A DNA stretch of 64,000 nt from NCBI RefSeq assembly GCF_018446385.1, contig NC_055990.1, positions 22,501,558 to 22,565,557 on the forward strand, written 5' to 3'. Positions within the stretch are counted from its first letter, which is position 1. Each line of letters begins with the position of its first letter. The DNA comes from Zingiber officinale. Taxonomy: Eukaryota > Streptophyta > Magnoliopsida > Zingiberales > Zingiberaceae. The position numbers and the translations under genes are program-made. Under the pieces are notes generated by a model. The model saw only the letters and a list, made by a program, of their open reading frames with translations, was not told where the DNA came from and ran no database searches. This document shows, one piece after another, positions 12,401 through 28,079 of the stretch.

Positions 12401-13904
12401 GAACTTCCTCAATGCTGATGACTGCTGCAGCAATGAGCATGGCACCAACAGGTCAGTGCTAGACACCATCCCATTCAAATTTAAGAATCGAAAACTCTCG
12501 AAACTTGGCGTAGATATCAACTTGCAATGTGTGAAATGCAGTGTTTGGTTTTGGCTAAGACCAATTGTACTTCTGCTTACTGCAATTATTGAAGCAAATT
12601 TAAGAATCGAAAACTCTCGAAAATTGGCGTAGATATCAACTTGCAATGTGGGAAATGCAGTGTTTGGTTTTGGCTAAGACCAATTGTACTTCTGCTTACT
12701 GCAATTATTGAAGCTGCTCCTGCAGCAAGCGATGGTTAAGTTGCCCCTCTCAATAGATGGAGGACCATGCCTTCTTGGGGGCCAAATCAATAATAAGTTG
12801 TAGAGTTTAAGCACGTGGAATCAAACATACTGTTGATGAATCTCCCCTTCAGGATGGTCGGACTACATTAGTTCTATTGTATATAGTCTTACTTTACATT
12901 TTGCAATAGGCTATTTTTGCAACTCAAATCCATGATGACCTCAAAATCACACGGAAACAACCTTACTATTGCATGAAGGCTCTCCTTCAACAACTAAATT
13001 AGCTAAATATAATCATCTTATTGTTGTCCTTGATCATCTTATTTTAAGCTCAAATTGATATGATCTAATCTCATATTATGCTTGTTAGGACGTGTGTTAG
13101 AATCAAATCACTCACAGTTTGGCAATTTGTTGTCCAGGGGTCAGTTAGGACCCAGAAGGACTATCGTCTTGCTCATAGTTTGAAGTTGATTTGTCTTGAT
13201 GCTTTGGCACATTTAAAATGGTTAACGTGATGTTAATGCAGGGCAGGCAAGAGTGGGAACGGAGAGTGGCTGGCCGAGTTGCTCCAGCAACTCGTCGATG
13301 GCCTTGTGGTATTGGGTGCGGAATCTGATCGAAAGCGAATGCGCAACTACTTACTCGAAGCCGTAAGGCTCTAATGCTCTCGGTTGCGCGCTTCAAACAG
13401 CTGTTTTAAATCTAGAACTACTTTGAACCTATTTGGATCATTTTGGCAGTGGATTGTGTGGTTATCGACATGGAAGAGTGAAGAGCAAGGAACCGGGGTG
13501 TTACTAGTGAGGACCATCGAGGCTTGTGGAGGGCGTTTCGACTCGATTCTAGCTCAACCACACTGTGACATCTTATCCTCCATCTGTGATCGACTTTTGC
13601 AACAAAAGCTCGACCCCAAGGTACATTCCCTCCTCCAGGCAATCGACAAACAACTCCATGACAATTTGAATAATAATTCCCGCCCGAATCCTCTCAGAAC
13701 ACGCACAAGGAGACACTAGAGGAGAAGATGCGAGAGCTAGCTCAGTGTGTGCTCCAGAGTACTTCAGAGGAACAAGGGCTCGACTTGCACCAAACCAAGC
13801 AGACATTTCTTCTTGTGGCAAAGAGCTTCTACTATGTTGCTCACTGCTCAGAGGATGTTCTCAACGATCACATCGCCAAGGTCCTCTTCCAGCCTGCGGA
13901 TTAA
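9465..13904 (+). CDS. CPS: ent-Copalyl diphosphate synthase-like class II diterpene cyclase
   Basis: Predicted to cyclise geranylgeranyl diphosphate to ent-copalyl diphosphate in plastids, the first committed step to gibberellins. Fifteen exons: 9465-9531, 9657-9761, 10013-10092, 10179-10470, 10544-10727, 10793-11007, 11072-11192, 11276-11388, 11472-11698, 11782-11897, 11996-12094, 12194-12451, 13242-13362, 13450-13620, 13710-13904. All junctions are GT-AG and keep frame; the product is 787 residues, the family's normal size. Residues 1 to about 58 look like a plastid transit peptide (Ser/Arg/Pro/Ala rich). SAYDTAW lies at 109-115, QLGDGSW follows, and the class II acid motif DIDD at 372-375. 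The class I DDxxD motif was not seen, as expected for a one-function cyclase. His258 (in LLHS) and Asn317 (in VPNV) match the His/Asn base pair of Arabidopsis CPS; His326 (in DLFEH) matches the magnesium-sensing His of gibberellin-type enzymes. Product stereochemistry is inferred. Confidence 0.93.
12476..12713. repeat. 119-bp tandem duplication in CPS intron 12
   Basis: The block starting caaatttaagaatcg at 12476 recurs at 12595 with few changes. It lies wholly within the intron between exons 12 and 13 and does not alter the coding sequence. Confidence 0.85.
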
Positions 13905-14184
13905 GAATGAACTTAAACTGTGCTTGGTTTAAGTTCGAATGAATTGCAAGTGTAAATAATGGAACCTTTATCTGGATAAGTTTTCATAGAATATGTGTAT
14001 CTATTAGATGCTGTTGCCCGGCAGCTTCAAATGGCAGACAATTGCATGATTCAGAGAATAATGAAGATATTCCGGCGGATTCGATGGGTGCGTATGGCTG
14101 GTCGTGTCCTCTTGTTTTCTAATTGATAATTTTTTGCATTATTGAGCTTAAAATTTGTGGTTGAGTTTGAGAGTGTCGTGTCCG
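13905..14184. other. Downstream region of CPS
   Basis: Likely 3' untranslated region and flank of the diterpene cyclase gene. Ordinary AT-rich sequence; no clear element seen. Confidence 0.4.
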
Positions 14185-14285
14185 CGGGAATGACAATGCG
14201 TCCTCTCGCAGTGTGGATACTCGAGCCGACTTGCTCGAGGGAGATACGACAAAGAGGGTGTAGGAATGTGTCATTGTCATTCCCG
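14185..14285. repeat. 101-bp inverted repeat, hairpin or MITE-like
   Basis: Perfect 14-bp arms, CGGGAATGACAATG at 14185-14198 and its complement at 14272-14285. A second, inner stem pairs ctcgag with ctcgag near 14219-14239. Could be a tiny MITE or a structured remnant; no target duplication was found. Confidence 0.55.
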
Positions 14286-14469
14286 ATGGAGAGATAGATA
14301 TTTCATCGATCATCAGGATAAATTAGAAAACACTCATAATATACACATATCAACTAGAATTCTTAGGTCAACTGTCTATTACAGAAAATATTAGAAATGT
14401 GAATAGAATAAAAGAATGGAGAACAATAGATTCTATTATGCATGAATTTTTAGTTTTATTGAAGTTTTT

Positions 14470-14930
14470 TAACTTTATTATTAGCTTAAATTGACACATG
14501 CATTAATATTATGAGCAAATGTATAGAGAGACTCTCTCTCACGCATAGATAAGTAGTAGATGTAAATTTAGGGTTCGGATTATAATGATCCAAGTTAACT
14601 CGTGTGCGAGTACGACTTATGTGCATTGAATGTCAGACCAATTGAAGCAAAAATAAAATGGTTGCAAAGAGATTATGCTCCACTTTGTTTCCCCCTTTCT
14701 CCCTATTGTGCATATGCTCGGTAGACCTACCCATGATAACATTCGGGTATCCTTTCATTTCGCCATGCATCCGCTCGATAGACCTACCAATGATAGCATT
14801 GGGGTATCCTCTTATTTCGTCGCGACCCGAAATACATACGATCCAAGAAAACTTCAAAACATAGCAGGAGGTGATTTGGACAACTTGTGTCCCAACTCTA
14901 GATCTACTCATAAAAACTCATCTTGACTTA
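14470..14930 (+). repeat. Fragment of a Copia LTR
   Basis: Parts match the Copia LTRs at 39866-41681 (plus strand) and 59838-60896 (minus strand): the catgcattaat...gagactctctctc block, then the ctcggtagacctacccatgata block. The latter is duplicated as two units of about 56 bp at 14715-14825. Only pieces of the LTR remain. Confidence 0.5.
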
Positions 14931-16287
14931 GCAACACTTAACAGTCGGGTGACATTCTTCACGTTTGTCAAAATTAACTCCTCTGGCAGCTTTATTCAAT
15001 AGATAAGACTAATTTAATCTTGTAATTTTAAATTCAATTATTTTTTCCAAAAATCTCCCGTAACAATTGTTCAATAGAAAATTCATCCTACAGTAAGACT
15101 CCATCCTTGAACCTTAAATGTTTGTTAAATTGAGAGGACCCCTTAGCTACGCTGCACAGCTGCCCCCAGGTGAGAACGGGCTCATTGTCCCATTTAGTCA
15201 TGCCGCCTAGACTGGGGATGATCCATATTGGCCTGGCCCAACTCACGGATAGGGGCTTAATCGCTTATTGGGCTGTGCTATCTTGGCCCGATTGGTATCT
15301 CTATACGAAAGTCATTTATAAAATTTATTTTAAAAAATGTGTACGTAAGTCGGGTTCGGTCTATTCTAAATTTTATTTTAAAAATTATTTAAACAGATTA
15401 ACTACTGTCTTATAAATAGTCAACTGATATTAATGCTCAACTCGACTATAACAAAAAAATTAATTAATTCTATAACGAATGGAATTAATTAATTTTTGTT
15501 CATGGTTCAATGTTCACTGGCAATATCAATATTAATGCGCCCTTTTTGAATTTTCTGTTTTACCCCCCAAAAAAAGCTTTACTAACACATAAATATTAAG
15601 AAATCGAAAAAAAAGTGTTGTTTTACCCTTGCAATTTATTTATTTTTAAATCTTTTAGAGTTCACCAGCCTCCATTGAACGTTTCTAAACTAAGCATCTA
15701 CTTTTTTTTATTCCAAGTCAACTCTATACAAAAAAAAAAGGGGTCATATCTGATAAATAGAATTAGTCAAAGTATAATCTTCTAGAAATGGCATTTTAGT
15801 CAAAATAGCAAATTTTAAGCATTCGTCAAAGTTTTTTTTCATTGAAAAAAAAATGGATTTATTTGATATCGATTGATTAATCTAAGAAAGAAAAAACAAA
15901 ACTTTGAGATTATAAGGAGGGCAGCAAGGAGATGAGATAAAGGCGTGAAAAAGATTGCATTTTTATTTTATTATTGTCTTCTTCTCTCTTCCTTTCTCCT
16001 CCCCGTCTTCACATTGCGATGAGAAGCGAGGAGAGATAGAGAGAGAGAGGTGGTCAAAGGGGGAACAGTTGGTAGAACCGGTCGTGGTGGTCCTTTCTCC
16101 ATCTCCCACCTGCCCAACCTTCACAGCTCGTCCTTAATTCCTCCCCAAAGTTCGCAAACTTTCTCCAAGTTCGCATCTTCCGGAAACTTTCAAGTGTTGC
16201 AATCCATTTTTACTGCTTGTTCCAGTGATTCCCGCGTTCGGCGCCCTTTTTGGGTCCCGGCGATGGCGACAAATTCGTCCCGAGTTC
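14931..16287. other. Intergenic and upstream region of the CPK gene
   Basis: AT-rich sequence with A- and T-runs. From about 15955 it becomes CT-rich with a GA stretch, as in plant promoters and leaders. No gene or complete element was recognised. Confidence 0.4.
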
Positions 16288-16293
16288 TATAAA
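16288..16293 (+). promoter_or_regulatory. Possible TATA box of the CPK gene
   Basis: TATAAA about 170 bp before the start codon, in a CT-rich leader context. Position is plausible but not proven. Confidence 0.3.
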
Positions 16294-16463
16294 GCGACTT
16301 CCTCTTCATCCCCTGGCTTATTTTGTTGAGATTTGACGCAAAGATCGTATCTTGCTTTTGCCTTTGTTGAATCCGTTGATTTGTTCGGAAAAGGCCAATT
16401 TTTTGGCTCCGTCCTTGAAGGAAAAGCTTCAAAGAATTCGGATCTTTAGGCTGCGGAATCGCG

Positions 16464-19710
<3,247 letters not shown>

Positions 19711-20791
19711 AACTGAAACAAGAACAAGCACAAAACTACACATTTCGAAAATTGTTGATCCTTCCATTTTCCTTGTGGATTTGAAACATTCTTTCAAACT
19801 GTACTTCTCTTTGCCGACCGACCCGACCGACCGACGACACGAATGTAAAATTTACGAGGAACATAGAAGTAAGGTTTCGCTGTGTACATAAAGGTATTCT
19901 CTCCACTTCCTGTGTGACTGAAACAAAGTTTCTAATTTGTGTGTATCTTTAAATTTGTTAAGCAAGCAAGTTGTTTCCAATCCTCTGTTTTGTTTACCAT
20001 TCTACTACGCAGCTGTGGTGCTACATTAGTCAATGGCTGAGAAAAACAATAACAAGGTTTGGCATGGCACGTTTGAGATTGCGATATTGTCATTCATTGT
20101 TGACTCGAGGGCGGCCTTTGAAAGTCAACGTGGAGGTGGGTTGTCGTGCTGGCGGGGTTGTTGAATGTTGAAGGTAGCGTATCTACCGGTTCAACACAAC
20201 ATTTTCTAATGGACACGAAGAAGGCATGTCACTTGTAGTAATTGCAATGATGTGATTATTGCCTGACTTGAGGTACAAACTATTGGAGAGGCTATCAATT
20301 GAGTAGGATGTAAGAAGCAAGATGGGTAATTAAGTCCATCAGTACACACCGTTGTCCGTGTTATGATAGAGAATTTGACAGTTACCGCAGCCGTGCCTCT
20401 TTCGGGTGGAAAACTCTCTGAGTTACGTGGTAGAAAATGATTTGCTCGTTCCTAGTGTTCTTATTTTGTCTCTAGATTAATATAGAAAAATTAAATCATG
20501 AATAATTATTAATTATTAAGTACAAGTGGTAAAATATAAAAAAGATATGTTCAGACACGTAATATCTATACCTCAACCACTATATTATCCGAACGAACTC
20601 CAACTCTTCGATAATGATCATTTCAATTAATTTCATTGACTATTTATTAATTTTATTGATTATTTTTGAGGATGATCAATTTGATTTTATGAAAATATTT
20701 CATTGATCGTTAGAATAAATCAAAAAACACTTACTTTTATTCTATTCTATGTTGTGATGACATAAGTCTTATCTCTCGACGATTTTAAAGG
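19711..20791. other. 3' flank of CPK gene and intergenic DNA
   Basis: The first few hundred bases are likely 3' untranslated region. The rest shows no gene or clear repeat. Confidence 0.4.
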
Positions 20792-20794
20792 TTA

Positions 20795-21181
20795 GAGCAT
20801 CCACATCAGTAATATTATTCAAAGATTTTATTTTAAATTTTGGATAGATTAACTAAATATCCTACCCTATCCATTATCTAAATTTAGATTTGATGAATAA
20901 AGATTCTTTAAATTTAGAAAATGAAATCTCTATCCTAAAAATAAAATAATATTTCTTTTTAATCTTTTTCCTTCCACTCAATCTTTCTCCTTCCACTCAT
21001 TCCATAAATATAATAATAAAAAATAGAAGAAAGAGAAAAATAATAATAAAAAATTAAGGATGATAGAAATTTTAGGGTATTTGATATAGTGTGTAGTGAA
21101 AAATGATTATCTAAATTTAATAAAGTAAGTCATTTACTCTAAATTTTAGATATGGTAATAAAGAAACTGGTATGGATGTTC
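20795..21181. mobile_element. Harbinger/Tourist-type MITE
   Basis: 387-bp AT-rich element with terminal inverted repeats gagcatccacatcagt and the imperfect complement of actggtatggatgttc. It is flanked by TTA at 20792-20794 and 21182-21184, the 3-bp target duplication of PIF/Harbinger transposons. No coding content. The gagcatcca end is common in plant MITEs. Confidence 0.7.
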
Positions 21182-21260
21182 TTATCATTAGAGTTTAATA
21201 TATATTTTAAATTTTTTATTTAAGTTTTTATTAATCGCCAAAGATATCCCGTGCCAATTA

Positions 21261-21268
21261 AAAAATTA

Positions 21269-21299
<31 letters not shown>

Positions 21300-21300
21300 T
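21261..21300. repeat. (TA)n microsatellite followed by T-run
   Basis: About 12 TA repeats followed by a run of T. Confidence 0.85.
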
Positions 21301-21577
21301 TTGATGTTACAAGGGTTTGAATAGATTAGAGCCATCACTATTTATATATTCGACAGTTTTAAGACACGTACAACTCATTAAATAACCTCTTTATTGTGTC
21401 TTACTCTGCTAATAAAGGTGCCAAAGCAATTCCAGACGTCGGATAAGGTTGAAGGCTCGATCTGTATCCGCCAGAGTGTCAAAAATAAATTTGACTTATC
21501 AATTCGATCTGGACCGAAATTAACTCGGAAAAAATTTTAGGTTTCGATTGGATTTGAATTGATCCGTGTTGACCTGA

Positions 21578-21616
21578 ATTAAGTGATAATAATAATAATA
21601 ATCATAATAATAATAA
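21578..21616. repeat. (AAT)n microsatellite
   Basis: About a dozen AAT-type units with one interruption. Confidence 0.8.
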
Positions 21617-22438
21617 AACCCGAACCTACCAATTAACTGAAATTAACACCTTACTCTGGGCGATCCATTTCTTCCTTGGTCCAGTTGGCCCGGTCTGGTC
21701 CGTCCAAATGACATTTCTCTTACCAAAATTTTCAACTCAAACCCGGTTCTATTTAAAACCCGCTTTTTACTTAAAAGAAATAATTATTTTTTTTATTTAT
21801 CCAAAAGAACATCATAATTTAAAAACTACTAAAAAAAATTTATAAAAATAGTATTATTCTCTTTCTACCAACCTCCTAAATCCCTCATTTCTCTCGTCAT
21901 TTTTAATACATCCCCACTCTCCAAGATTAAAAAGGTCTTATATATTTCCATATCAGGTCAATCATATCATATTAGCTCACATATCAGGCTTACTCAGGGT
22001 TTGATATAGTCCAATATCAAGTTCAGTGTGGATCTAATATTTTTCATATCAGGTGCAACGTAAATCTAATATTTTTCATATCAGACTCATACTTATCATA
22101 TCATGTATATTGAGTTTGATATTTTTCGGATGATCTACGCTGGACCTAATATTGAACTATATAAGTCAATATATTAAAAAATAACATGAGATGTAGGAGG
22201 TTGATAGAAAGGATAGGAAGTGAATAATACTATTTTTAATATTTTTTTAATAATTTTAAAATTAGAGTGTTTCTTTTGATCAAAATAAGAAGACATTGGC
22301 CGATCCTTTTCCTAACAAGCCGCTTTGGAAACCAACCATCACTTGACTTGCTCTTTCGCTTCCCTTTTGAGGACAAATCGAATCGATCCTTCCTCTTTTT
22401 CTACAGTTCAGAATCAGATCGGAGGAAGAAGCGAAAAG
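21617..22438. other. Upstream region of the cytochrome b561 gene
   Basis: AT-rich, with repeated atatcaggt-like words at 21950-22110 (for example catatcaggtcaa, catatcaggcttac, catatcaggtgcaa, catatcagactcat). The last 120 bases are a likely leader. No gene was recognised. Confidence 0.4.
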
Positions 22439-25400
22439 ATGGTCGCTCCGGCGGTGCGATTCTCCATCATTCCTCTAATTCGGGGCGGCGCCGCCGCTGT
22501 CACCGTGCTCGTCCTCGTCTGGGCCGTCCACTTCCGGGGAGGATTGGCTCTCATCTCCGAGAACAAAGACCTTATTTTCAATGTAATCTTGCTCTTTCTC
22601 GTTCCAATGATATCGCTTGTTCGAACTTCATCGGTTACAACATAGATCACATTTTAGATCAATTGTAGGCGATGCATCATACATGTTCGAACTTCATCGG
22701 TTCCAATGATATCGCTTTCTACTTGGTTTTAAAATAGTTTTTGGTACTAAGGCTCGTTGACAGTAGACGTTCAGTAGTAAACACTATGATGAAGGTGCCC
22801 ATTTAACGTAATGGCTTTAAACCATGGTAGAATACTATTTTTCATTAGTATCTTATTATAGATGCTGTATTCTGTTAACCCACAGCTCACCCTGAGGAAC
22901 TAAATTTGGGTGTTACAACTAAAGTAACCTCGAGATTGGAATTTGTATATTTTTCTAAATCATTTATGTTTTACCACATGTTGTGGTGGATGTTGTCGCA
23001 TGGAACACTCAGGAGGGATCATAAACCATTTACTTTTTGTGTCTCATGTTGTAGCGAATTTTATTGCATCGAGCTTCAAGGAGAGATGATATGCCATTTA
23101 TATTTTGTGCCACATGATGTAGTGGATCTTATTGCATAGCTCAATGGAAGGATAATAATCATGCAAATAATCCCAAATAATTAGGGCAAACAATGCATGA
23201 AGATGTTGTGGTAGTGGATCTTATTTTGTATGGTTGGGCTAATAAAAGTTTTGGATCTGAGGTTCATGTATCAACATCATACCAATTTGGGGAAATCGTC
23301 AAATCCTACAGCTCAGGATTATTACGAATCAGATGACAGCTGACCCAAAATTGTATGACGTAGAGCTTGTTGTCAAATTGTGCTGTACAAAGTAGTACGT
23401 ATTTCCCTATGAAAGTATATTGAAGTTTAAAACTCTCGTGAACCCTTCATCTATTTATTGGATAGTTTAGAAAAGGGTAATGATCATATTTATAAATGGA
23501 TCCACGGTAACAATTTCAACCAAATGGTTTTTGTGATGATACTGTGTTTTGTTTTCCTCCTTTGCTTAGTTGATACTAACAAGAAAAGAGAATCTGCTTA
23601 AGTGACTTTGGTTGACATGTGGTTTGACTTTTACATAATTTTTCTCTATGCATTTCTTATCAACAATTTAACATTAGGAAGCCATGCAAGTGAAAGACTA
23701 CTGCTGGAAACTGCATCTTCTCTGAATGTAGCATAGACAATCTAAAACTGCATCTGACTACTACAAACTGCATCTGCACTATTACCAAGTAGACAATCTG
23801 ATACAGTTTTCATTTAGGTGCATCCTGTGTTGATGGTGATTGGCTTCATACATCTAAATACCGAAGGTACCACCTTTCTGGTTAACTGGTAATTCAAAAT
23901 ATCAAATTTGTATGTAGGATTCATGTATTTTATTGGAAATTGTTTTTTTTCCTTCTAGCTGTTTAAAGTTTTCATCTTTTCTAATAAGGGCAGTTGTTGA
24001 GTTGAGTATGTTTAATCATGGTACAAATTAAGTGGTGTAGAAAGACAATTCTGTCACAAATACTGTTAATGATGGATGCACAGCAATAAGTGGATTTAGC
24101 AGTATATTATGTAAACTATCTCATGGAAATTGCACTTCACTTCATTAGCCATTAGGAATAGAGATAGATGCAATCCCATGGTATTTCTTGCAGGATATAT
24201 AACGGATGCAAAATTATTTGTGGATGGGGTCTCTAGCCCATTAGGATGATGATGAACCATTAACAGTATATGTCAATTTCTTTTCACCTCGTCTACACTT
24301 TGCTTGCTGAGGAGAGCGATGTGCTAGGTGCATCATATTCAGTTTACCTTCTATAGTCATGTTGAAGTGCACATGAACACCACTCTTTACCATAGAAAGG
24401 GAAGTACAAGACTTATGTCCATTGTATGTGTCCAAACATCTTCATATACTGGTAATTTGTAGTTTGCATTAATCATGTTGCTTGTAATTAGTGACGTTGC
24501 ATTTTCTATTTTTTGCAATTAGTCGTTATTCATGTTGCTGTTCATTGTGCCATATTTAATTTTGTCTTTGTTACCTTATCCTTATTCATCATAACTTTCC
24601 CGTGTAGACTTTCTGCTCTTGTTACTGCAAGATTAAGTGGAATCTAATTTAGGTTTGGGTGGGTGAAGATTTGGCCATTGATAGTTTATCATTAGTATTA
24701 TCATTTAGTTGTCATTAAAAAAGCAAATCTGTATTTTTATAATGCAATTTGGATTCTTCTTAGGATTTCTCTTTGCAAAAAACTTTTACACATGCTCTTT
24801 GGAAAGTATGGTTGGGCAAGCAGGTATGAGGACAAATTGTTGCGCGTTGTGGCGACCAACCTGGGTCATGACAAAATAGCTTGCTATTTCATGTTGGTTG
24901 TTTGACATTTACTGGTTGAATTCTAAGATGCTTTAAATCTTCGCCTTTTAGTTAATATTTTTCCTTTTATAATCAAATTCTTCATTTTGGATGTCCGTTT
25001 TTCTGGATAGCTGTACTCAGAGAATAGTGCCATTATCCCCTTTAATTTTTCTAGCATATCTGAGAGTGTCAATATATCAATGGAAATGATGAATAATGTA
25101 TGTTATTCCTCCTCAGAATGGTTGGTCAAATTACTGATGAAAACTAAAATGGACTGAGGCATTGTGTGCATATTATTTGAATCTCTATGACATGAATCGC
25201 TGATGGTCATTATTTTGTTTTCCTTTCAATATTTTCTTGCAACACATTGAATTCTGCCAATATACTTCAATATTCTCAAATGATCCAACTAATGTTATCA
25301 TTATCATCATTAGAGTTTTCATTGGTGAATAATGAATATTTGAATTGTCTCAATTCTATTTTGTTGCAGTACTGAGTGACTTCTGTTAAATGACAGCTAT

Positions 25401-26001
25401 ACTAGCATTCAAGACAATGCCGGGAACTAAAAGCTTCAAAAAAACAGTACATCTTTCGATTCAATTTCTTGGTTTATGCCTGGGGTTAATTGGTGCATGG
25501 GCTGCTCTGAAGTTTCACAATGACAAGGGCATTGATAACTTCTACAGCCTGCATTCGTGGTTGGGCATTGCATGTCTTCTACTATTTTCCATTCAGGTAA
25601 ACTCGATGATCCAGCATTTCCAACCACAACTGATGAATGTTGTCATATAAAGGGCTCCTCTGCTGCCTCCATCAAGTGATTTTAACTTTGCTCTTGTACA
25701 GTGGGCTGTAGGCTTTGCTACGTTTTGGTATTCTGGTGGCTCAAGAAATAGCAGAGTGACGCTGCTTCCTTGGCATGTGTTTTTTGGGGCATACATCTAT
25801 GCTCTTACTGTAGTCACAGCAACAACGGGCCTCCTTGAAAAGGCTACTTTTCTTCAGACTAACAAGACGATCTCGCGCTATTCAAACGAGGCTTTTTTAA
25901 TCAACTTTTTAGGCATTTTCCTTGTACTTCTTGGTGGTCTTGTTATTCTCCTGATTATTACACCACAATCTCCGGCAACTGACCTGCAGAGGAAACTCTG
26001 A
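22439..26001 (+). CDS. CYB561: Cytochrome b561, trans-membrane ascorbate ferrireductase
   Basis: A six-helix membrane protein that passes electrons from ascorbate on one side to monodehydroascorbate or ferric iron on the other. Exons: 22439-22582, 23818-23866, 25397-25596, 25702-26001; frame kept, 230 residues, normal for the family. Conserved haem-ligand histidines are at 50 (VHPV), 83 (VHLSIQ), 117 (SLHSWLG) and 156 (PWHVFFG), giving two haem pairs across the central four helices. Positions and surrounding motifs agree with Arabidopsis CYB561-1, including WAVHFRGGLAL near the N-terminus. Exon 2 is only 49 bp, and introns 1 and 2 are each over 1.2 kb. Likely tonoplast, by analogy with the Arabidopsis protein; location is not shown by the sequence. 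Confidence 0.95.
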
Positions 26002-27105
26002 CTTCGAATTACTCATTTTATTCTGGACGGTCCATGATGATTCCTTCCAGGAATTATACTTGCACATCATTACCGTGAGCTTGGTCTGTGCGAGTTTAGA
26101 AATCTGAATTATCTTCACTTTTTTTTTTCTTCCGTTGTTTCTAATCTGGTTGTTTGATTTTATCTGTCCTGAGACTATGTAGTTTCATTTTCTGAGAAAA
26201 CAATTGAACTATGGCCTTTTATCAAAGTGATGTTTGATTTGTGGATTCTGATGGTGCAGAAATTAATGGAATGTTCTCAAAATCATGTTTGGTACAAATC
26301 TCAGAATTTTAAATTCTAGAAACCATTTTGTTGTGGAAATATATTTGGCTGATGGTATTTGTCACAATTATGTCATACTGATGGAATTTATGAGCTATAG
26401 TTGAAACGATCTGAAGTGAGATTAGAAGGTACAAATTACTGGTGATTTTTTTCTCACGGATACTGGTAAAAAAAATGGCCTCAAAGAGGTGACATTTATG
26501 ATAACACCCATCAACAATTATATAATCTTAATGCGCTGTTACATAATTAACTTTGGCTTAGTTGAGTACCAAATGAATTTTATCGGTACATATTCTCAAC
26601 CTCTGACTGCATTAGTCTTCATCTATATTTGTTGTAGCAATGTTTTAAGCAAGTACAATTGTTTCTACAGATGCTGCTGCAAGAACTAGTTCTAATTTTT
26701 CTCCATCCTGCCATATCTCAGGTAATGCTTCCCTTAAATTATGAATGCTCTCTAGTGCAAGATCAGCACGAGGTACTAACATTGAGCTGTATGCGTTTGG
26801 CAATCAAATAGTGAGATTGGTATTTGGGAACTTATATATGCTAATTTAAGGTCCAGTACATGCCTTGAAAGTGTGAAATATAATTGAGATAAAATCTTCT
26901 TTTTCTCCTTGAATCTCCAAATACATATATTTTTGTTAACTTTCTTTGTGTATAGGTTTTTGAATGATTAATAATCTTCTTTCAAGAATCCTTCATGTTG
27001 GGTTTATGGGATTGACAATTACGGTTTTCTTGGACTGTCATTAAAGATGATCTTGGTACCCAAAACAACAAGAAAAATTAGTACATGTCAAGTTAGATTG
27101 AATCA
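26002..27105. other. 3' flank of CYB561 and intergenic DNA
   Basis: Contains the likely 3' untranslated region, then AT-rich sequence without a recognised gene or element. Confidence 0.4.
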
Positions 27106-27112
27106 AACACAA

Positions 27113-27970
27113 TCTTCCAACTAAAATTTACTGTTCTCTTCCGATTGACATTTGCGATCCGAATAGCGGTTTCAATGACTTCTAATGATGGCATGCAGGG
27201 TATTCTTCCTCTTAAATTTGAGTTGCTTAAGCCACTCTCAGCACTGTCACTGTTTGATACATCATCTATCGAGATGGTGTTGCTTTCACCAGGAACATTT
27301 TGATCTGGTTTTGGGTTAAGTGTCTAAAGTATATAACACCATCAAAACAATCTTCAAGGCTGTCGCGGACCTGAGAATGTTGGTTGTGAGCCTCTATGTG
27401 CACTTCTCCAATTTACTCTAGCGGCCGGTTGAAAATTTCCATGGGGCCGAGTCAAACGCCCGAGGTTCAACGTTATCTGATTAATCATTTTTCAAGGCCA
27501 AGCCTACTAAGAACTTTGGCAACGTGAACTTTATCATAATTTGCACATAAGATCATGATTCCCTTAAACTTAAAAATAAAATCATAATTTGCTTGTCTAT
27601 GAATTTTTTCCTTACTATTGTTCTTTGTGGCATTGAGAATAGATTTCTCAATACAGGATCAGATTTCAGTGTCTCATCTGGCAATCTTCCATTAATATTA
27701 GCACGGAATTCATCATTGTCAAATTCATTAACTAATTCCTATACAAAAACAGGGAAAAAAAAATCTGATCAGAAGTTTATTTGTACCTTAAAACCAGCCA
27801 TTGTAGTTCCAGATTCTTTGTACAAGTCCAGGTACATTTTAGGAACTTGGCTTTCTTCTATTTGAAGATGGAGCATCATGTAATCTATAGTTAAGAAAAT
27901 CAATCCAACTATGAGATCTGAGGGAATGTTATATGCATCGAAACCAAACATGAAAGGGCTATCAATGCAT
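27113..27970 (-). pseudogene. Unidentified minus-strand exons, gene or gene remnant
   Basis: Three minus-strand stretches look like real protein rather than chance frames. First, 27970-27786 reads smoothly and ends at an AAG|GTACAA donor. Second, 27740-27605 follows a tttgtatag acceptor, carries acidic and hydrophobic residues (NEFDNDEFRANINGRLPDE), and ends before GTAAGG. Third, 27306-27135 reads QNVPGESNTISIDDVSNSD and later MPSLEVIETAIRIANVNRKR. The phase between the second and third does not match, so an exon is missing or this is a remnant. The family was not recognised. Flanks hold repeats, so a broken or partly captured gene is likely, but a live gene cannot be excluded. Confidence 0.4.
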
Positions 27971-28079
27971 TTCCTTGAATGTTCTTGCGGTAAGCCAAGT
28001 TAAAGACTAGAGGCTAAGGGATACAAGGCATCATCAAAATCTGAAAATTATGGATTCGATCCAAGTTCTTATAAATAAA

